A DNA stretch of 64,000 bases from Hwanghaeella grinnelliae (GTDB lineage Bacteria; Pseudomonadota; Alphaproteobacteria; UBA8366; Aestuariispiraceae), in NCBI RefSeq assembly GCF_004005845.1, contig NZ_SADE01000003.1, positions 248,001 through 312,000 of the forward strand, in the 5' to 3' direction. Made by a program: the position numbers and the translations under genes. Shown here piece after piece: positions 44,187 to 51,234 of the stretch. The notes beneath the pieces were generated by a model. That model was not told the origin of the DNA, did not search any database, and saw nothing but the letters and a program-made list of their open reading frames with translations. The first letter of the stretch is position 1; each line of letters begins with the position of its first letter.

Positions 44187-45275
44187 ATGAAGAATAGTCG
44201 AATTCTGAGAACCCTTTCCACCGCGCTTCGGCGCGCCGCATATGGCCTTCCCCTTGCGATGACGCTAACCGCGACGAGCGGCCAGGCCGCGGACGAATTG
44301 AATGCCCTGGTGTGGTGCGATCATACGGACCCGGCCCTGATCCAACCCTTCGAAGAGAAGTTCGGCGTTAAGGTGAACCTGAAGGAATACGAAGGTACCG
44401 GCGCGGCGCTTGCCATCATCGAACAGTCGCAGCCAGGCGATTGGGATGTCTTGGTGCTGGACGGCGTTGACGTTCCGCGCGTCGCCGAAACGGGTCTGCT
44501 GGCCGAATTGCCGCAGGACCAGATGCCCTTGGACGATGTCTTCGACGCCGTTCAGATGCGCGATATGACGTTCAAGGATGGCAAGATGTACGCCATCATG
44601 GAAAAGTTTGGCTACAACGTCATCAGCTACAACAAGGAAAAGGTCGACCCGGCGGATATGCGGGACCTCTCGATGTTGTGGTCGGATAAATACAAGGGAC
44701 GTATCGCCGTCTACGATTATTACATTCCGCTGATGGATCTTGTCGCCCTTAAGATGGGTGTGAAGCCGTCGGACATTACCGCCGATATTCTTCCGGAGAT
44801 GAAGAAAGAGCTGTTCAAGCTGAAGGAAAACTCGGTCATGGTCGGCGACGTCGTCGCCTCCTCCACCGCTTTGGCTGTCGGCGAAGCCGATATCTTGGTC
44901 GGCGGCGGCGAATGGGCGGTCTCTGTCCTGTCGGCCGAGCAGCCGGAACTTGATTGGGTTCTTCCGGAACAGGGCGGCATGCTGTGGAGCCAGGCGCTGG
45001 CCGTGTTCGACTCTTCCGAAAAGAAAGACCTGGCGGTCGAGTTCGTTAAATACATCATGAGCCCGGAAGGACAGGCGCGCCTGGCAACGTCTTCCTGTTT
45101 CTGGGGCATGCCGGCCAACGCCAAGGCGCGGGACGCTTTGACGGAACAACAACGCACGGCCCTACGCTGGGACGAACAGGAAGGATTCCTGGCCAATTCC
45201 CATCGTTATTTCATTCCCGATGCGGATTTGGACGGCCAGATGCTGGACACCTGGACCGAGTTCCTACAGCACTAA
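44187..45275 (+). CDS. PotD/PotF-like ABC transporter substrate-binding protein
   Basis: 362 residues with a Sec signal peptide ending SGQAAD. The family 1 solute-binding fold has ALVWCDHTDPALIQPFEEKFGVKVNL, DWDVLVLDG and VKYIMSPEGQARLA. It resembles spermidine/putrescine binding proteins, but the acidic ligand residues cannot be confirmed by eye. GGGAGACC precedes the ATG. It is the first gene of a five-gene operon with two permeases, an ATPase and an MBL hydrolase. Confidence 0.88.
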   Translation: MKNSRILRTLSTALRRAAYGLPLAMTLTATSGQAADELNALVWCDHTDPALIQPFEEKFGVKVNLKEYEGTGAALAIIEQSQPGDWDVLVLDGVDVPRVAETGLLAELPQDQMPLDDVFDAVQMRDMTFKDGKMYAIMEKFGYNVISYNKEKVDPADMRDLSMLWSDKYKGRIAVYDYYIPLMDLVALKMGVKPSDITADILPEMKKELFKLKENSVMVGDVVASSTALAVGEADILVGGGEWAVSVLSAEQPELDWVLPEQGGMLWSQALAVFDSSEKKDLAVEFVKYIMSPEGQARLATSSCFWGMPANAKARDALTEQQRTALRWDEQEGFLANSHRYFIPDADLDGQMLDTWTEFLQH

Positions 45276-45277
45276 GC

Positions 45278-45291
45278 CGGTCTGAAGACCG
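45278..45291 (+). other. Short stem-loop after the binding-protein gene
   Basis: CGGTC and GACCG pair around a TGAA tetraloop, just after the stop of the binding-protein gene. It may stabilise the upstream message relative to the permease genes; the stem is only 5 bp. Confidence 0.35.
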
Positions 45292-45313
45292 AACAGGCGG
45301 CGTGTAGAACACG

Positions 45314-46210
45314 ATGCAACGGCAACTCCCCAGGCACGCCAATTCAAGGCCGGCCCGTTCCCGCTTCGGTGGCGACGGGCTGCGTGCCTGGGGATTTCTG
45401 TTGCCGGCACTGTGCTGGACCCTTGCCTTCTTCGTTCTGCCCTTGGCGATCATGGCGGTCTATTCGCTGTGGCAGCGGGTCGGCTACAAGGTGGTCACCG
45501 ACATTTCGGTGCAGAACTACACGGCCTTTTTTGAGAAATCCTTCCTGTACGAGTCGTTGATCAACTCGCTTGAAGTGACTGTCATGGTCACTTTGATCAG
45601 CATCCTGCTTGCCTATCCGTTGGCCTATATTCTGGCGGAAAAGGTGCCCCCGCGCTGGCAGCGAATCGCCTTGATCCTGGCAATCCTGCCGTTCTGGACA
45701 TCCTATGTAGTGCGGTCCTACAGCTGGATTCTGGTGCTGTCGGAAGGGGGCATCCTGTCCAATTTCCTGCTCGATATCGGATTGACGAGCGAGCCCGTCT
45801 CTTTCGCCAACAGCCGGGGCGCGACCGTCATCGGCTTTGTGCATTTCTTCGTCATGCTGCTGACGCTGACCATTTTCGCCAATCTGGTCCAACTGCCGAA
45901 GAACTACCGGCGGGCCGCCGCCGATCTGGGTGCCGGGCCGATCCGAACCTTTATTCATATCATCCTGCCCCTGACCCTGCCCGGCATCATGGTCGGCGCT
46001 TTCCTGACCTTCGTGCTGTGCATCGGGGACTACATCACACCCGCCATCCTGGGCGGAAAGCGGGAATTACTGCTGCCGCAGACGATCATGCTGCAGATCG
46101 AACGGCGGTCCGATTTCCCGACGGCCTCGGCCCTTGCCATGATCCTGATGGCTGTGGTCAGCGTGGTTTATGCCGCCTGCGCGCGTTGGCTGAAATTGGA
46201 CCGGATGTAG
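45314..46210 (+). CDS. PotB-like ABC transporter permease
   Basis: 298 residues with six membrane helices. The ABC permease EAA loop is RRAAADLGAGPIRTFIHIILPLTLPGI. The first helix begins WGFLLPALCWTLAFFVLPLAIM, as in PotB/PotH permeases of polyamine-type importers. It is 38 bp after the binding-protein gene. Confidence 0.92.
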   Translation: MQRQLPRHANSRPARSRFGGDGLRAWGFLLPALCWTLAFFVLPLAIMAVYSLWQRVGYKVVTDISVQNYTAFFEKSFLYESLINSLEVTVMVTLISILLAYPLAYILAEKVPPRWQRIALILAILPFWTSYVVRSYSWILVLSEGGILSNFLLDIGLTSEPVSFANSRGATVIGFVHFFVMLLTLTIFANLVQLPKNYRRAAADLGAGPIRTFIHIILPLTLPGIMVGAFLTFVLCIGDYITPAILGGKRELLLPQTIMLQIERRSDFPTASALAMILMAVVSVVYAACARWLKLDRM

Positions 46211-46213
46211 GGG

Positions 46214-46993
46214 ATGGCGATGCGCAATATACCCGCCCTTATCTATAGCTTGGCCATCTACGGCTTCATCTATCTGCCGGTCGCCGTCCTGGTCCTGTTC
46301 TCGTTCCAGGAATCGCGCGTACCGATCCCCCCCTTCAACGGGCCCAGCCTGAAATGGTACGCGGCGCTGATGGCCGATACACGGGTGACCGACGCGCTTT
46401 TGAACTCCGTCATCGTGGCCTTCGCTTCCTCCGCCGTCTCCGTCGTGCTGGGGTTCCTCGCCGCCTATGCCCTGGCGCGACACAAGGTTCGCTTCGGCGG
46501 CGTGTTGCAGGCCTTGCTGACCGCGCCCTTAACCGTCAGCTATCTGATCATCGCCATGGGGTTGCTGATCACCTTCAACAATCTCGGCATTCCCAAATCC
46601 CTGTTGACCATCGGCATCGGCCATGTGGTGATCAACATGCCGCTATGCTTCGCCATCATCTTCAGCCAGATGGGCGCGCATCAGGCCAATATGGAACGCG
46701 CGGCGCGCGACTTGGGCGCGGCGGAATGGCAGGTCATCCTGATGGTCAGCGTGCCGCTGCTTTGGCCGGCGCTGTTCGCCGCCTTCTTCCTATCCGTCAC
46801 CTTTTCCTGGGATGAGTTCATCATCGCCTTCCTGGTCAGCCGGTTCGACGTGACCCTGCCGGTGGAAATCTGGAGCATGCTGCGCACCGGGCTGAACCCA
46901 AAGACCAACGCGGTCGGCAGCTTCGTCTTCCTGGTTTCCGTCGTGGTCGTGCTGGCGGCCGACCTGATCCTGTTCCGAAAGAAGAAAGCATGA
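46214..46993 (+). CDS. PotC-like ABC transporter permease
   Basis: 259 residues with six membrane helices. The EAA loop is ERAARDLGAAEWQVILMVSVPLLWP. It starts 3 bp after the PotB-like stop and ends in an ATGA overlap with the ATPase gene, so it is translationally coupled to both. Confidence 0.92.
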   Translation: MAMRNIPALIYSLAIYGFIYLPVAVLVLFSFQESRVPIPPFNGPSLKWYAALMADTRVTDALLNSVIVAFASSAVSVVLGFLAAYALARHKVRFGGVLQALLTAPLTVSYLIIAMGLLITFNNLGIPKSLLTIGIGHVVINMPLCFAIIFSQMGAHQANMERAARDLGAAEWQVILMVSVPLLWPALFAAFFLSVTFSWDEFIIAFLVSRFDVTLPVEIWSMLRTGLNPKTNAVGSFVFLVSVVVVLAADLILFRKKKA

Positions 46994-48063
46994 GCGTTCC
47001 GGCAGTAGAGTTCCGCGGCATCGGTATGAATTTCGGTGAGAAGCAGGCCGTCAGCGATATCGACCTGACGATCGGCAAGGGCGAATTCGTCGTGTTGCTG
47101 GGCCCATCCGGCGGCGGCAAGACCACTCTGCTGAATATCCTGGGCGGCTTTCTGACGCCGACCGCGGGCGCGGTTTTCATCGACGGCGCGGATGTCACAG
47201 AGATCCCGCCCGCCAAACGCCCGACCACGACCGTCTTTCAGGACTATGCCCTGTTCCCGCATATGTCCGTCGGCGGCAATGTCGGTTTCGGGCTGAAGAT
47301 GCGGAAGTTTCCCAAATCCGAACACGCGAAACGGACCGCCGGCGCGTTGGAGATGGTCGGCCTGGCCCATCTTTCCGAACGGCGAATCCACGAACTGTCC
47401 GGCGGCCAGCGGCAGCGCATCGCACTGGCCCGGGCCTTGGCGGTCGAGCCCTCCGTATTACTGCTCGACGAGCCGCTCGGTGCGCTGGACATGAAACTGC
47501 GCCGCCAGATGCAGGAGGAACTGAAAGCGATCCAACGCCGCGTCGGCACCACCTTCGTGCATGTGACCCATGATCAGGAAGAGGCGATGGCCATCGCGGA
47601 CCGGATCGTGGTGATGAACGAGGGCAGTATCGAGGACCAGGGCCCGCCGGAGCGGATTTATCTGCGGCCGGCCTCCCGCTTCACCGCCGCCTTCATGGGC
47701 GAAAGCAATCTGTTCGACGGGCGCATAGCGGGGTCAGACGGTGACACCGCCACGGTGGAGACGAGCCTGGGCGCTTTTTCGGTTTCCTGCCCCGCTTCCG
47801 GCGCACCTAATCCCGGTGACGTAGCCGGCCTGGTTATCCGCCCCGAACATATGCATATCGAAGCGGGCGAGAACCGCCTGCCCCTCGGCGCGGCCACGGT
47901 GTCGGAAACCGGCTTCTTCGGCACGCATCATCAATGCCTGGCCAAACTACCGGGGCATGAAGGCCCGCTTCGCATTCGGCTGCCGCAGCGCTTTTCGCCC
48001 GAAGCGGGCACGGTACTGCCCCTGTTCGCCGACCCGGCGGATATGGTGCTGGTGACGCGCTAG
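46990..48063 (+). CDS. PotA-like ABC transporter ATPase
   Basis: 357 residues. Walker A is GPSGGGKTTLLN, the signature is LSGGQRQRIALARAL and Walker B is VLLLDEPLGALD, with H-loop VTHDQEEAMA. The C-terminal ~110 residues are a TOBE domain, as in PotA/CysA/UgpC. With the two permeases and binding protein it makes a complete importer for an amine-like substrate. Confidence 0.94.
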   Translation: MSVPAVEFRGIGMNFGEKQAVSDIDLTIGKGEFVVLLGPSGGGKTTLLNILGGFLTPTAGAVFIDGADVTEIPPAKRPTTTVFQDYALFPHMSVGGNVGFGLKMRKFPKSEHAKRTAGALEMVGLAHLSERRIHELSGGQRQRIALARALAVEPSVLLLDEPLGALDMKLRRQMQEELKAIQRRVGTTFVHVTHDQEEAMAIADRIVVMNEGSIEDQGPPERIYLRPASRFTAAFMGESNLFDGRIAGSDGDTATVETSLGAFSVSCPASGAPNPGDVAGLVIRPEHMHIEAGENRLPLGAATVSETGFFGTHHQCLAKLPGHEGPLRIRLPQRFSPEAGTVLPLFADPADMVLVTR

Positions 48064-48094
48064 GCGCCCCGTGAAACAGGAGAAGGATAGAGCG

Positions 48095-48823
48095 ATGGAA
48101 ACCGCATCCGCCGATCAATGGTACCGGACCCGCACGGTCGGCGAAGGCGTGACCTGGATCGATGAGCCCTTCATTCAAGAATTCTATCGCTGCAACATCT
48201 GGCATGTGCGCGGACGCGACCGGGACATGCTGGTGGATAGCGGGATGGGCGTCGTCAGCCTGCGCGAACAGATTCCACTGGTGACCGAAAAGCCCTGCGC
48301 AGCCATCGCAAGCCATACCCATTTCGACCATATCGGCTGTCATCATGAATTCGAGGACCGCCGCGTTCATGCCGACGAGGCCGCGATCCTGGCCGAGCCG
48401 ACGCGCGCCAATACGCTGGCCCATCCCTATGTGGAAGACGGCATCTTCACCAAACTACCGCCCGCCCCCTATGCTTCCACGGAATACGCGGTGCGCGCCG
48501 CGCCGGCGACGACCGTGCTGCGGGCGGGTGACGTGATAGACCTGGGCGACCGGGTGTTCGAGGTGATGCACACGCCCGGCCATTCACCCGGCGGCATCAT
48601 GCTGTTCGAAAAGGCAAGCGGCATCCTGTTTTCCGGCGACACGGTCTATGACGGGCCGTTGATCGACGATGCCTATCATTCCGATCTGGCGGACTATATC
48701 GCCTCCATGAAACGGATTCTGGATCTGCCGGTTCGGGTCATCCATGGCGGGCATTTCCCCAGCTTCGACGGGGAGAAATACCGTGATCTGATCCGCGCCT
48801 TCCTGGCGGAGAAGGACCGCTAG
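48095..48823 (+). CDS. MBL-fold metallo-hydrolase
   Basis: 242 residues from the ATG at 48095, preceded by AAGGAT. The metallo-beta-lactamase motif is SHTHFDHIG, with HTPGHSPGG, FSGDTVYDG and a final GGHFPSF. It is the last gene of the ABC operon, 31 bp after the ATPase. It probably hydrolyses a thioester, lactone or phosphoester related to the transported compound (inference). It overlaps the convergent GST gene by 4 bp. Confidence 0.88.
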   Translation: METASADQWYRTRTVGEGVTWIDEPFIQEFYRCNIWHVRGRDRDMLVDSGMGVVSLREQIPLVTEKPCAAIASHTHFDHIGCHHEFEDRRVHADEAAILAEPTRANTLAHPYVEDGIFTKLPPAPYASTEYAVRAAPATTVLRAGDVIDLGDRVFEVMHTPGHSPGGIMLFEKASGILFSGDTVYDGPLIDDAYHSDLADYIASMKRILDLPVRVIHGGHFPSFDGEKYRDLIRAFLAEKDR

Positions 48824-49503
48824 GCTGCTCCTTGGTTTTTCTCGCGCGGTTCGACCGTGAATTTCGGGGTGTAGTTCTTGAACGGGTCCTGGTCGGGATC
48901 GACCGCCTGGCATCGCTTGAACCCGTCGCGCGCCCGTAGCCGTTCCAGATAAGCGGTGACTTGCGGTGAGAAATGCTCGGCCATACCGACGATATCCGCA
49001 AGATGAAGCGCATAGCCGACCGCGATATCGGCGATGGTGAAGCGCCCGGCGCAAAGAAAATCGCGGCCGTCGATATGCCGGTCCAGCCAGCGCAGCCGGC
49101 CCAGGAACCATTTGGCGTAGTCCTGCACCACTTGCGGCTGGCGCCGTTCCCTCGGCTCCATGGCCGAATAGCGCAGCGCGATCGCGGTCGGGAAGGTCAG
49201 CGTCGCGTCGCTTTGAAACAGCCAGTTCAGGTAATCGCCATAGTCGGGATGGTCCGACGCCAGGCCGAAGTCCGGCTTGCCGTGTGCCTCAACCAGATAG
49301 AGGCAGATGGCCGTCGACTCCGTCATCGCGACGTCGCCATCGACGAAATAGGGCACGGTTCCCAGCGGGTTCACATCCAGGAAGTCTTTCTGGAAGACGC
49401 GCGGCGGAAAGGGGATCGTTTCCACCTCATAGTCGAAGCCCATTTCTTCGAGCGCCCAGAGCACCCGAACCGACCGGCTGTTGTAACAATGCCAAAGTTT
49501 CAT
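48820..49503 (-). CDS. Glutathione S-transferase family protein
   Basis: 227 residues. The N-terminal thioredoxin-like domain is MKLWHCYNSRSVRVLWALEE with the cis-Pro block NPLGTVPYFVD and the GSH-binding TESTAICLYL; the all-helical C-terminal domain follows. The Ser of YNSRSVR is a candidate catalytic residue. It lies at the edge of the toxin island but has normal composition. Confidence 0.9.
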   Translation of the reverse strand: MKLWHCYNSRSVRVLWALEEMGFDYEVETIPFPPRVFQKDFLDVNPLGTVPYFVDGDVAMTESTAICLYLVEAHGKPDFGLASDHPDYGDYLNWLFQSDATLTFPTAIALRYSAMEPRERRQPQVVQDYAKWFLGRLRWLDRHIDGRDFLCAGRFTIADIAVGYALHLADIVGMAEHFSPQVTAYLERLRARDGFKRCQAVDPDQDPFKNYTPKFTVEPREKNQGAA

Positions 49504-49586
49504 GGCTCTCCCCGTTAGTCTTTTGCCGACAGGGTAGACTGTTCGTGAGATAGGGGAAGCTTGTTTTCAGGTGACACTGGCCAACG

Positions 49587-50216
49587 TCACTCAACAAGAT
49601 CATCCATGTAGTCTTTGAGAATTTCCTTTTCCAAGAACCTCAGGCGGCTATCCAATTGTTCGGCCCATTCAAGCGTGGGCGGCACATTGATGGGATAAAG
49701 GCCGACAACGGGCTTCCCTTCTTTCACCGCATCGACCCACTCTTTGGCCAAGCCAATGTAGAGGTTCAGTGCCCAAGCGGCATTCGGCGCGTAGTCCGTC
49801 ACCAGGTATCCTGGCGGCACGTCGCCGACCACAATCCACAGCCACTCATCGACAAAATCCTCGGTATGGTCGATCCGAAACAGAAAGACGGAAACGATCC
49901 GCGGCACGAACATTCCGATACGGGATTCGACAATGTCCGTGCACCATCGATGCCCCATTAGGAAACTTCTTGCGTGTTCCAGCACCTCGTCAAACGCATT
50001 CATCTCATCGGCGTCTTCACTAGTCTCAACTACAGCCCGTCGTGCGATCGATACGTCAGGTGCTTTTTCGAATTGCAATCGGGTTGCTCCCAATGCGGCT
50101 TCATCCTGATCATCACTGAGACCGTCACTGTGGTTTGGCAAATTTTCTGCCTGCATCACCTCAACGGAAGAATTCCGGCTCCCCAAAAGCGTATTGAAAA
50201 GTTTTTTTAACACCAT
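49587..50216 (-). CDS. Unknown protein, candidate second immunity gene
   Basis: 209 residues from the ATG at 50216, preceded by GGGGAAG; a longer start at 50291 is open. It has no signal peptide. The C-terminal half is conserved-looking: FRIDHTEDFVDEWLWIVVGD, then PPGYLVTDYAPNAAWALNLYIG and a final helix PPTLEWAEQLDSRLRFLE. I do not recognise a named domain. It follows a Tdi1-type immunity gene and a polymorphic toxin, all on the minus strand, so immunity is the contextual guess. The region is less GC-rich than its surroundings. Confidence 0.65.
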   Translation of the reverse strand: MVLKKLFNTLLGSRNSSVEVMQAENLPNHSDGLSDDQDEAALGATRLQFEKAPDVSIARRAVVETSEDADEMNAFDEVLEHARSFLMGHRWCTDIVESRIGMFVPRIVSVFLFRIDHTEDFVDEWLWIVVGDVPPGYLVTDYAPNAAWALNLYIGLAKEWVDAVKEGKPVVGLYPINVPPTLEWAEQLDSRLRFLEKEILKDYMDDLVE

Positions 50217-50629
50217 CCGCTGCTTCCCCAGAGGTGACCGCCTAAACGTTCTGCTGAACCATTGACTGTCGGCGACGCATGCGGTTGCCAATCCTTATCG
50301 GCCAACGTGCCAAAACCTGGATGCGCGTTCCGGTACCAATTGGAAGAACGCAATTATCCAACCTGCCAACAACCGCACGGAGACGTCTGCCCCCACGCCC
50401 TCCCTTTTGGCGAGTATTTTAGTTGATTTAGTGCATGAATGATTGCGCAAATAAAGAACAAAAGAGGACCATGCAGGTTTTTGGCTACTGTGGGCCGCGT
50501 ATGGCTCTGCATAAGCGCCAAAACTGCGAACTATCGCAAAGCGGGTATCGCTGCCAGTATTCGAGAAACATGTGGTGGGGCTAGGCCATTTCCGTCCGGA
50601 CATAACAATCAGCGAGCAGCCAGTTCCGC
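50217..50629. other. 413-bp gap without a supported gene
   Basis: AT-richer than the flanks. Only short frames without coding character are present, including one of ~100 codons on the minus strand (50295-50603). I see no terminator, IS end or repeat. It may be a decayed gene between the two immunity-type genes. Confidence 0.5.
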
Positions 50630-51220
50630 CTAAGACTTCCCTTTGACCTGTTGCAGCACTTGCCCAAGGACGACCCAGTAAACTTCCATGTCGGACAGCT
50701 CGAGATTTTCAATGGTGTCTTTTCCACTGAGAAACAGAGGCACTATATACCCAGCACATTTATCATGCGAAATAGGTTCATTCCCAGCGTTGAGCCATTC
50801 GTTGTAAAATCCCACTGCTAAACATTCGTCCTTGTGGATTTCGACCTCTGACTCATGAAATTCGACAAAGTTTACCTCAATATCCAACGCGTACCCTGTT
50901 CCGGGTTCGAACATCAGCACCGAAGGCTCGCTCGACTTGCCTCGACGGAGATCCAGCGCGAATTGCCGGCCGAGCCAATCGTACCCGAAGCACATGATGC
51001 GATTGGAAAACTCCGGGAACGCGATACACACAATGTCGTTCCATTCTTGGATCGCGCCCGCGCTATGGGTCCGATACAGCCCATTGTTGAACGAGCGCCC
51101 GGAAAACTCCGCGAAGAATTCGTTCCATCCCGTCGCGTTGATGCCCATCGACACGATAGTCTCTTCATTTTCGGATCGAGTTTCGTCTAATACGAAGTTT
51201 TTTCTGAATTCTTCGAACAT
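50630..51220 (-). CDS. Tdi1/DUF1851-type immunity protein
   Basis: 196 residues. The C-terminal block PLFLSGKDTIENLELSDMEVYWVVLGQVLQQV matches the T6SS immunity Tdi1 C-terminal domain (DUF1851, PF08906). The middle part (VCIAFPEFSNRIMCFGYDWLGRQFALD) fits the preceding GAD-like/SMI1-like region. Such proteins bind and block a cognate nuclease toxin in the cytoplasm. It starts 14 bp after the toxin stop on the same strand. The gene is AT-rich compared with neighbours, as is the toxin tip. Confidence 0.85.
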   Translation of the reverse strand: MFEEFRKNFVLDETRSENEETIVSMGINATGWNEFFAEFSGRSFNNGLYRTHSAGAIQEWNDIVCIAFPEFSNRIMCFGYDWLGRQFALDLRRGKSSEPSVLMFEPGTGYALDIEVNFVEFHESEVEIHKDECLAVGFYNEWLNAGNEPISHDKCAGYIVPLFLSGKDTIENLELSDMEVYWVVLGQVLQQVKGKS

Positions 51221-51234
51221 TGCCTGTTACCCAC

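Noticed and set aside
50295-50603. Possible ~100-codon minus-strand gene in the gap between the two immunity-type genes
   Set aside because: No ribosome-binding site, unnatural residue mix and no similarity to a known family.
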